Below, piece after piece: positions 1 to 5,179 of a stretch of 6,706 nt of DNA (position 1 is its first letter; every line of letters starts with the position of its first letter). The notes beneath the pieces were generated by a model that was given only the letters and a program-made list of their open reading frames with translations, was not told where the DNA came from and did no database searches. This DNA is from JAABYT01 sp041581935. GTDB taxonomy: Bacteria; Pseudomonadota; Gammaproteobacteria; HK1. The position numbers and the translations under genes are program-made. The stretch is from contig JBFICP010000180.1 in NCBI GenBank assembly GCA_041581935.1, positions 1 through 6,706 on the forward strand, read 5' to 3'.

Positions 1-926
1 CAGACCCGCCCGGTTACCAGCTGGAAGGGTCGCGTCGAGATTTCCTGTCCGGCGCCGGCGACACCGATGATGACACTTTCACCCCATCCCTTGTGACAAC
101 ACTCGAGAGCCTGACGCATCGTCTCAACGCTGCCGATGCACTCGAAGGAATAGTCGGCGCCGCCGCGCGTGAGGTCGACCAGGTAGGGAACCAGGTCTCC
201 TGCGACTTCCTTCGGATTGACGAAATGCGTCATGCCGAACTTTTCTGCCAGCACGGCCTTCGATTCGTTTATATCGACGCCGACGATCATGTCGGCACCG
301 ACGATTCGTGCACCCTGAATGACGTTGAGTCCGATACCCCCAAGTCCGAAAACGACCACGTTAGCGCCCGGTGTGACCTTGGCCGTATTCATGACGGCAC
401 CGAGTCCGGTAGTCACGCCGCAGCCGATATAGCACACCTTGTCGAAGGGCGCGTCTTCACGAATCTTCGCCAGCGCAATCTCCGGGACGACCGTGTGATT
501 TGCGAAGGTCGAAGTACCCATATAATGAAAGAGGTCATCTCCGCCTGCGTGAAATCGACTGGAGCCATCCGGCATGACGCCCCGTCCCTGGGTCTCGCGG
601 ACGGCCTGGCATAGATTGGTCTTTCCGCTCACGCAGTACTCGCACTGCCGACACTCGGGAACGTAGAGTGGAATGACATGATCGCCCGGCGCGAGGCTGC
701 GCACACCGGGTCCGACTTCGAGCACGACGCCCGCACCCTCGTGCCCGAGAATCGAAGGAAACAGGCCTTCCGGATCGGCACCCGAGAGTGTGAATGAATC
801 CGTATGGCAGATACCGGTGGCTTTAATCTCGACCAGTACTTCGCCATCCCTGGGTCCGTCGAGCTCGACGGTCTCGATGCTCAGTGGTTGACCGGCCTTG
901 TGTGCCACCGCAGCGCGCGTTTGCAT
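1..926 (-). CDS. frmA: S-(hydroxymethyl)glutathione dehydrogenase / class III alcohol dehydrogenase (C-terminus missing)
   Basis: Zinc-dependent, NAD-linked cytosolic enzyme of glutathione-dependent formaldehyde detoxification. It oxidises S-hydroxymethylglutathione to S-formylglutathione, and class III members also reduce S-nitrosoglutathione. Reading leftward from the ATG at 926 gives 308 codons without a stop. The usual family length is about 370 residues, so roughly 60 C-terminal residues lie beyond the left edge. The catalytic zinc ligands are C40 (GICHTD), H62 (GHEGAG) and C169 (GCGVTTG). The structural zinc cysteines are C92, C95, C98 and C106. The Rossmann glycine motif GLGGIG is at 194-199, followed by D218 for NAD ribose. 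Class III markers are D51 and E53 (SGADPEG) and R110 (VRETQG), aligning with residues that bind the glutathione adduct in the human enzyme. The motif CHKGWG and the closing RPFQLVTGRV are also typical of class III. The gene is divergent from the GNAT unit, and no formylglutathione hydrolase gene is visible. The class assignment is firm; the symbol (frmA or adhC) is convention. Confidence 0.96.
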   Translation of the reverse strand, partial: MQTRAAVAHKAGQPLSIETVELDGPRDGEVLVEIKATGICHTDSFTLSGADPEGLFPSILGHEGAGVVLEVGPGVRSLAPGDHVIPLYVPECRQCEYCVSGKTNLCQAVRETQGRGVMPDGSSRFHAGGDDLFHYMGTSTFANHTVVPEIALAKIREDAPFDKVCYIGCGVTTGLGAVMNTAKVTPGANVVVFGLGGIGLNVIQGARIVGADMIVGVDINESKAVLAEKFGMTHFVNPKEVAGDLVPYLVDLTRGGADYSFECIGSVETMRQALECCHKGWGESVIIGVAGAGQEISTRPFQLVTGRV

Positions 927-935
927 GGTGCTGAA

Positions 936-944
936 CTCCCCCTT
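936..944 (-). promoter_or_regulatory. Shine-Dalgarno for the class III alcohol dehydrogenase
   Basis: On the minus strand the sequence AAGGGGGAG ends 9 nt before the ATG at 926-924. This purine-rich match to the 16S anti-SD fixes the start codon, in agreement with the N-terminus expected for the family. Confidence 0.7.
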
Positions 945-993
945 GCTGGCTAAAATGACGGCGCCCTGTTGGCCCGAAATCGTCGCGGGGACG

Positions 994-1023
994 TTATCAC
1001 AAAGGTCACAGTGTATGTAGTAT
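994..1023 (+). promoter_or_regulatory. Weak sigma70-like promoter candidate for the GNAT-dehydratase-secreted protein unit
   Basis: TTATCA (994-999) and TAGTAT (1018-1023) are separated by 18 bp on the plus strand, 30 bp upstream of the chosen GTG at 1054. Both boxes match consensus only partly. The alternative -10 TATGTA (1014-1019) overlaps the second box. The -35 box overlaps a direct repeat, TCACA-AAGG-TCACA (997-1010), which could be an operator or chance. The region 927-1053 must also hold the leftward promoter of the alcohol dehydrogenase, but I see only a poor TTTTAG-type box there. Confidence 0.3.
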
Positions 1024-1053
1024 CGGCGAGTGACCGGAGGCGGCGAGGAAAAA

Positions 1054-1515
1054 GTGAACGACGAGAATATCGAAATCCGCTTGGCCAGCGCAATCGACGC
1101 CGATGCGCTGGTGCGCTTCAATCGCGCCATGGCCCTGGAAACGGAAGACAAGGCGCTGCCGGAAGCAATCGTCGATCGAGGCGTGAGAGCGGTTTTCGAC
1201 GAGCCCCGACGCGGCTTCTACGTAGTCGCGGAATCCGATGCGGGGATCGTGGCCGCGTTGATGGTCACCTTCGAGTGGAGTGACTGGCGCGATGCAGACT
1301 TCTGGTGGATTCAGAGCGTCTACGTGGCTCCGGATTTCAGGCGCAGAGGTGTATACCGCAGACTCTATGAGTTCGTTCGTGGTCAAGCCCGCCACGCAGG
1401 CACGGTGTGTGGAATTCGACTCTATGTGGAGAAGGAAAACGTCGCCGCTCAACGCGTTTATGAATCGCTTGGAATGTCACAGTCGGCCTACTTAATGTAC
1501 GAATCTGAAGTATGA
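1054..1515 (+). CDS. GNAT family N-acetyltransferase
   Basis: Transfers an acetyl group from acetyl-CoA to an amine; the substrate cannot be read from sequence. The 153-residue protein is a single GNAT domain of normal length. Motif A lies at about 87-108, with strand SVYVAP (88-93) leading into the pyrophosphate-binding loop RRRGVY (96-101). The last small residue of the usual Q/RxxGxG/A signature is Tyr here, a variant found in some GNAT subfamilies. Motif B follows at 121-141, with N129, Y136 and LGM (139-141). I chose the GTG at 1054 because GGAGG (1036-1040) and GAGGAA (1045-1050) lie just upstream. The alternative in-frame GTG at 1030 would add eight Gly/Glu-rich residues and would read through that SD. 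It is the first gene of a probable operon: the stop is 15 nt before the dehydratase start. Acetylation of an amino acid or small amine related to the next gene is possible, but that is inference. Confidence 0.87.
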   Translation: MNDENIEIRLASAIDADALVRFNRAMALETEDKALPEAIVDRGVRAVFDEPRRGFYVVAESDAGIVAALMVTFEWSDWRDADFWWIQSVYVAPDFRRRGVYRRLYEFVRGQARHAGTVCGIRLYVEKENVAAQRVYESLGMSQSAYLMYESEV

Positions 1516-1520
1516 GGAGA
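1515..1520 (+). promoter_or_regulatory. Shine-Dalgarno overlapping the GNAT stop, for the dehydratase
   Basis: AGGAGA starts on the last base of the GNAT stop codon (TGA 1513-1515) and is 10 nt before the GTG at 1531. This placement supports the GTG start and suggests that translation of the two genes is linked. Confidence 0.65.
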
Positions 1521-1530
1521 TCATCGAACC

Positions 1531-2517
1531 GTGACTGAAACGACTGCATCGCTCGATGCCGCGAAAGGAATCTCTCAAACCCCGAGCCTCGCTGACGTGC
1601 AGGCCGCCGCCGCGCGTATCGCGCCCTACGTCCACCGCACACCCGTAGTACGCTGCACGGCCATCGACGAGATCCTCGGCGCTTCGCTGCATTTCAAGTG
1701 CGAAAATCTCCAGAAGATCGGCGCATTCAAGTTTCGAGGTGCATGCAACACATTGTTGTTACTGAGTGACGATGAGATCGAGAAAGGTATTGCCACACAC
1801 TCATCCGGCAATCACGGCGCGGCCGTTGCCCTGGCCGCTCGGCTCAGGCACACATCGAGCGTCGTCGTCATGCCGAGCAATACCTCCGCGGTCAAGCAGG
1901 CGGCAGTTGCCCATTACGGCGCCCGCATCGTTCACTGTGAGCCGAACGAAAAAAGCAGAACCCGCACCCTCGAGGGCATTCTCGCCGACGAGGGCCGCAC
2001 GCTGGTGCACCCGTTCGACGATGTTCGTGTCATTGCGGGACAGGGAACTGCGGCGCTCGAGCTTCTCGAGCAGGTTCCGGATTTGGACGTCGTCATGGCG
2101 CCGGTCGGCGGGGGCGGACTGCTAAGCGGCACGGCCACCGCCGTTGCCGCGCTTTCACCGCAGACGCGCATCATCGGGGCCGAGCCCGCGGCCGCCGACG
2201 ACACGTTTCGGTCGTTCCGCGCCGGACACATCATACCGGTCGATGCGCCCGACACCATCGCCGACGGCTTGCGCACCACGGTCGGTGAGCTGACCTTTCC
2301 GATCATCAGCAGGCACGTCGCGGATGTCGTCCGCGTGAGCGAGGAGGCAATCGTCGAGGCCATGCGGCTCACCTGGCAACGAACGAAGCTCGTCATCGAA
2401 GCGTCCGCAGCCGTTCCGCTGGCGGCGCTGCTCGAGGAAGCGGTGGACGTGCGCGACGCGAGAGTCGGCATTATCATTTCCGGAGGAAACGTGGACCTGG
2501 ACGCGCTGCCGTGGTGA
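1531..2517 (+). CDS. PLP-dependent threonine/serine dehydratase or serine-racemase-like enzyme (fold type II)
   Basis: Fold type II PLP enzyme of the threonine ammonia-lyase/serine racemase family. Such enzymes deaminate L-threonine or serine to 2-oxo acids, racemise serine, or deaminate 3-hydroxyaspartate. At 328 residues it is a catalytic domain only: there is no C-terminal ACT-like regulatory domain as in biosynthetic IlvA. Visible elements are the PLP Schiff-base lysine K67 in GAFKFRGA; the SSGNHG loop (91-96), with S92 aligning with the catalytic Ser84 of human serine racemase; the phosphate-binding glycine loop VGGGGLLSG (192-200); and SGGNVD (317-322), whose Ser contacts the pyridine nitrogen. 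E218, A222 and D224 (EPAAADD) align with the divalent-metal site E210/A214/D216 of serine racemase. The first ~20 residues are an unconserved extension. The gene follows the GNAT gene closely, and its stop overlaps the next start. The family is certain; the choice among dehydratase, racemase and hydroxyaspartate dehydratase is open. Confidence 0.93.
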   Translation: MTETTASLDAAKGISQTPSLADVQAAAARIAPYVHRTPVVRCTAIDEILGASLHFKCENLQKIGAFKFRGACNTLLLLSDDEIEKGIATHSSGNHGAAVALAARLRHTSSVVVMPSNTSAVKQAAVAHYGARIVHCEPNEKSRTRTLEGILADEGRTLVHPFDDVRVIAGQGTAALELLEQVPDLDVVMAPVGGGGLLSGTATAVAALSPQTRIIGAEPAAADDTFRSFRAGHIIPVDAPDTIADGLRTTVGELTFPIISRHVADVVRVSEEAIVEAMRLTWQRTKLVIEASAAVPLAALLEEAVDVRDARVGIIISGGNVDLDALPW

Positions 2518-3032
2518 GAAGGATACCCGCGCACCTCGCAATCGGTGTGCTTTGCGCGCTCGGCGTGCTGCTCGCCGGTGTCGCCAATGCCCAGTGGCGG
2601 GTAGCCCAGGACACGCCGAACGGTGCTGCAAGCCGGATCGATATCGCCTTGGTCGAAAACGACAGCGGCCACAGTCTGCGACTGTATAGCGACGATACGC
2701 AGAACGTGCGCGGGATTTTCACCATACGTGGCGGCTTCGACACCATCGATCCCGCTGGCTGCCCGACCTATCGGGTCGACAAGCGCGAACCCGAACGCGT
2801 GTCCTTCGGCGACGAGCGCTGCCGCATCCTGCCCAAGCAGGCGGAGTTCACGCTCGGGAAGTCCGGACCGGGCCGCAACCGCCGGCTTCACCGAATCATG
2901 AACGGCAGCAGCCTGGTGTTTCGCTACCGGCTGGGCAACGGTGTGTATCGGGAGACCACCTTCAGCCTCCGAGGCTCGAAGTACGCTTTGACGACCGCGC
3001 TTCGAAATTCCGAGGTCGGCGCTGACGAATAG
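2514..3032 (+). CDS. Small secreted/periplasmic protein of unknown function
   Basis: I do not recognise this protein. It has 172 residues from the GTG at 2514 and opens with a clear Sec signal peptide: a VRRIPAH basic n-region, a hydrophobic core (about 8-23) and the site ANA|Q, giving a mature protein of about 146 residues starting QWRVA. The mature part has no further membrane segment, carries two cysteines about 20 residues apart (C83 and C103) that could form a periplasmic disulfide, and alternates hydrophobic and polar residues as beta-sheet proteins do (for example LVFRYRLG and ETTFSLRG near the end). The GTG overlaps the dehydratase stop as GTGA, pointing to translational coupling. The GTG three bases earlier (2511) is an equally possible start, and there is no ATG nearby or strong SD of its own. 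The overlap implies co-transcription with the dehydratase. Base composition matches the neighbours and the reading frame is intact. Substrate and role cannot be inferred. Confidence 0.78.
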   Translation: MRRIPAHLAIGVLCALGVLLAGVANAQWRVAQDTPNGAASRIDIALVENDSGHSLRLYSDDTQNVRGIFTIRGGFDTIDPAGCPTYRVDKREPERVSFGDERCRILPKQAEFTLGKSGPGRNRRLHRIMNGSSLVFRYRLGNGVYRETTFSLRGSKYALTTALRNSEVGADE

Positions 3033-3067
3033 CGTCGGTCTTCCGGAAAACGCCCGAACCCCGCGGG

Positions 3068-3123
3068 CCGCCGAAAGTGACGGTGGACGGAATTCCAGGG
3101 TCGGCCACTTTGCGAGCGACCCT
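3068..3123. terminator. Imperfect hairpins between convergent genes, possible bidirectional terminator
   Basis: The 105-bp gap (3033-3137) between the secreted-protein gene and the SulP gene holds two inverted repeats. AGGGTCG (3097-3103) pairs with CGACCCT (3117-3123) across a 13-nt loop. CCGCCG (3068-3073) pairs with CGGTGG (3081-3086), with one G-U, across a 7-nt loop. Neither is followed by a T-run on either strand, so a classical intrinsic terminator is not supported. The convergent placement is the main reason to list them. Confidence 0.25.
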
Positions 3124-3137
3124 CGAGCTGAGACCGA

Positions 3138-4973
3138 TCAGCCGGGCGCGGGAGCGGGCTCTCCTTCGCGGGCTGGCGGCTCCGGCTCGCGGGCGGGCTG
3201 TTCTTCGATCTCGACCTTGGGGACTGCGCGGCACTCATTGAATATGCGTTTGTCGCAGCGCACACAGATGCCGCGGTCGAGGCGCTGGAAAATCGTGGCG
3301 ATGGCTTCGCCCTTGGTGGGGAAGATGTTCTCCTCACCTACATCCTGGAGATAGCCGCCGCGCTCGAGCAGCTCGCGTGCGTCCTCGGTAAGCTGATGAA
3401 AGTAAAGCTGCCCGCCTGCCGCACGGCGAAGCCGCGCCTCGCGCGCGAGCATCTCGGCCCCAGCGACGTCGATGAAGCTGATGGTGCGCGCCATGATCAG
3501 CAGGTGCTTCTGCATTGGATTGTGCTTGGCGATGATTCGCAGGCGCTCGGCGACGTAGTTGACCGCGCCGAAAAACAGCGGCCCGTCGATTCGCACCATC
3601 TTGAACTGCGGGCATTCGGGCAGACTCGGATCGGTATTGAAGCGTTGCTTTGGCAAACGCGGATCAGGTACCCGGACACGCACCGACGGACGCGAGGCCC
3701 GATGCAGATAAATGACCAGCGAAAGGAAGACGCCCAGTATGATGGCGAAATCCAGATCGAGGAGCAGCGTGGCCAAAAATGTGCCCCACAGCACCATGGA
3801 GTCCGACCGGCTGGCGCGCACGATATTCTTGATATGGGCGAAATCGATGATCCCGAAAGCGACCAGAAACAGGATGCCGGCCATGGCCGCATTCGGCAGG
3901 TGGGCGAGCAGTGGGGCCACGAGCAGAACGATGACCATCAGGAGGAGTCCGGCGAACACGGCGGCGAGCGGCGTCTTTGCGCCTGCCTCGTAGTTCACGC
4001 CGCTGCGATTGAACGAGCCGGTCGCCACGTAGGATGAAAAAAAGCTGCCAAAGATATTCGAAAGGCCCTGGCCGATGAACTCCTGATTGCCGTCGACCAG
4101 ATCGCCGCTGCGCGCCGCCAGCGATCGCGAGATGGAAACCGCCTCGGTCAGCGCGAACAGGGTGACCGCCAGGGCCGCCGGGGCCAGCTCTTTGAACATG
4201 TTGAAGTTCAGATCCGGGCTCGACAGCGGTGGCAGGGTCGCCGGCAGCGCACCCACGACCTGGATTCCGGGCGCGGGGCCACCCACATAGAGAAAATGGC
4301 TGATGAGCGAAGCGACCACGCTTCCCGCGACCATCGCCGCGATCATGTAGGGAAAGCGCGGCAGGCGGCGGCGAAAATAGATCCCCGCGAACAGCGTCAC
4401 CAGCCCGACGGTGGTCGCGTAGGGATGAATATCGCCGATATTCTGAACGAAATAGACGAGCTTCTCCGGCAGATGCAGCCCGCGCGGCATGTCCAGCCCG
4501 AAGAAATTTTGCAACTGGCTGGCGGCGATCAACACGGCCGCGCCGGCGGTGAAGCCGACCACAACCGAATGCGAGATGAAATTCACCAGCGCGCCGAGGC
4601 GGGCGATGCCCATGGCGAGCTCGATGACGCCGACCATGAAGGTCAACGTCAGCGCGTAGGCGACGTAGTCGACACTGCCCGGGTCGGCCAGCACGCTCAG
4701 CGACGAGAAGAGCACGATGGAGGCCGCCGTCGTCGGGCCTGATACCAGCTGCCGGGAGGAGCCGAAAAGCGCCGCGACCACCGCCGGAATCATGGCCGCG
4801 TAAAGCCCGTACTCCGGCGGCATCCCGGCGATGGTGGCGAACGCGACACCCTGGGGCAGCACGACGATCGCGCCGGTGAAGGCCGCGATAGCGTCGGCCC
4901 GTAGCGTCGCCCGGTTGACCTCCGGCCACCATACGAGGAACGGCGCGAACTTGGAGAAGTAACCGAGATTCAA
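3138..4973 (-). CDS. SulP family anion transporter with STAS domain and cysteine-containing C-terminal tail
   Basis: Inner-membrane secondary carrier of the SulP (SLC26-like) family. Members move sulfate, bicarbonate or other anions, and the substrate cannot be told here. Residues ~25-430 form the multi-span transporter, with the family signature PQGVAFATIAGMPPEYGLY (40-58) and GSSRQLVSGPTTAAS (71-85). A cytoplasmic STAS domain spans about 459-565. At the position of the SpoIIAA phospho-serine it reads FIDVAGAE (500-507), so Ser is absent. After it come C570, C573 and C581 (CX2C then CX7C), then a Pro/Glu-rich tail to residue 611, longer than a minimal SulP. The start is TTG at 4973-4971: an in-frame TGA at 4994-4992 bars extension, no ATG or GTG lies between, and the next ATG (M51) would delete the first membrane segment and half the signature. 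The SD is poor. The gene stands alone, convergent with the secreted-protein gene and divergent from the TMTC-like gene. Confidence 0.94.
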   Translation of the reverse strand: MNLGYFSKFAPFLVWWPEVNRATLRADAIAAFTGAIVVLPQGVAFATIAGMPPEYGLYAAMIPAVVAALFGSSRQLVSGPTTAASIVLFSSLSVLADPGSVDYVAYALTLTFMVGVIELAMGIARLGALVNFISHSVVVGFTAGAAVLIAASQLQNFFGLDMPRGLHLPEKLVYFVQNIGDIHPYATTVGLVTLFAGIYFRRRLPRFPYMIAAMVAGSVVASLISHFLYVGGPAPGIQVVGALPATLPPLSSPDLNFNMFKELAPAALAVTLFALTEAVSISRSLAARSGDLVDGNQEFIGQGLSNIFGSFFSSYVATGSFNRSGVNYEAGAKTPLAAVFAGLLLMVIVLLVAPLLAHLPNAAMAGILFLVAFGIIDFAHIKNIVRASRSDSMVLWGTFLATLLLDLDFAIILGVFLSLVIYLHRASRPSVRVRVPDPRLPKQRFNTDPSLPECPQFKMVRIDGPLFFGAVNYVAERLRIIAKHNPMQKHLLIMARTISFIDVAGAEMLAREARLRRAAGGQLYFHQLTEDARELLERGGYLQDVGEENIFPTKGEAIATIFQRLDRGICVRCDKRIFNECRAVPKVEIEEQPAREPEPPAREGEPAPAPG

Positions 4974-5077
4974 GCCACGATCCCGGGCGGCTCACTCTGC
5001 GGGAGCGCGCGACGCACGGATCGGCGCGTGCGGCCGTTGAAAGAGAAAGGCGAGGAGAGAAGCGTCATCCGTACCGA

Positions 5078-5083
5078 GTATAC
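5078..5083 (-). promoter_or_regulatory. Candidate -10 box for the SulP gene
   Basis: The minus strand reads TATACT, a one-mismatch match to TATAAT, about 105 bp upstream of the SulP TTG. No good -35 is present at 16-18 bp (TAAACC at 17 bp is poor), so an activator or another sigma factor may be needed, or the match may be chance. Confidence 0.3.
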
Positions 5084-5092
5084 CTCGCGGCG

Positions 5093-5122
5093 AGCATCCG
5101 GTTTACCGGCGCATCAGATGCT
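5093..5122. repeat. Nested inverted repeats, possible operator
   Basis: Three short palindromic relationships share 30 bp. AGCATC (5093-5098) pairs with GATGCT (5117-5122). CCGGT-TT-ACCGG (5098-5109) is a perfect inverted repeat inside it. GCATC-A-GATGC (5111-5121) is a second perfect inverted repeat that reuses the right arm. The right arm covers the candidate extended -10 of the TMTC-like gene. This could be a transcription factor site with three half-sites, or a cruciform/hairpin; in GC-rich DNA some such pairing arises by chance. Confidence 0.4.
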
Positions 5123-5127
5123 AGGAT
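5119..5127 (+). promoter_or_regulatory. Candidate extended -10 promoter for the TMTC-like gene
   Basis: TGCTAGGAT fits an extended -10 (TGn followed by TAGGAT), about 52 bp upstream of the TTG at 5180. The -35 side is weak (TTTACC at 5102-5107 gives only a 14-bp spacer), as is common for extended -10 promoters. The element overlaps the right arm of the inverted-repeat cluster, which would suit an operator. Confidence 0.33.
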
Positions 5128-5179
5128 CACGACGAGTCCTGCGTGGAGACGACGCCCTGCTAAGCGCCCGGTTCGCTCA

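Larger units (their letters stand above)
4974..5179. other. Divergent intergenic control region between the SulP and TMTC-like genes
   Basis: This is 206 bp with no credible gene. It contains an inverted repeat CGCACG (5013-5018)/CGTGCG (5027-5032) that would lie in the SulP leader. Next is a purine-rich run on the plus strand (about 5038-5063) with SD-like GAGGAG but no start codon at a useful distance. Further right are a palindromic TATAC-containing box near 5078-5084 and the repeat cluster at 5093-5122. Promoters for both flanking genes most likely lie here. Confidence 0.5.

Noticed and set aside
93..614. Plus-strand open frame of 173 codons opposite the alcohol dehydrogenase.
   Set aside because: The minus strand encodes a highly conserved class III alcohol dehydrogenase across the whole interval. 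The plus frame shows no recognisable features.
997..1010. Possible CRP/FNR-type binding site.
   Set aside because: The CRP site needs inverted arms (TGTGA-N6-TCACA). Here TCACA occurs as a direct repeat with a 4-bp gap, so it does not fit.
1932..2891. Long open frame of 319 codons on the minus strand opposite the dehydratase and secreted-protein genes.
   Set aside because: The translation is Ser/Ala/Pro/Arg-rich with no domain or motif, and it crosses two well-supported genes. It is an antisense shadow of GC-rich coding sequence.
3138..3200. Possibility that the Pro/Glu-rich end of the SulP gene results from a frameshift.
   Set aside because: Low-complexity Pro/Glu tails are common after STAS domains. 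The frame runs cleanly into a stop just before the intergenic gap, and no homologous continuation is visible in another frame.
3664..4995. Minus-strand open frame of 443 codons overlapping the SulP gene in another frame.
   Set aside because: The product is Arg/Gly/Ala-rich with no membrane or domain pattern, whereas the overlapping frame encodes a clear SulP transporter. It is a frame shadow.
5038..5063. Purine-rich stretch with GAGGAG that might be an SD for a small gene upstream of the TMTC-like gene.
   Set aside because: No ATG, GTG or TTG lies at a suitable distance downstream, so no small gene is supported.
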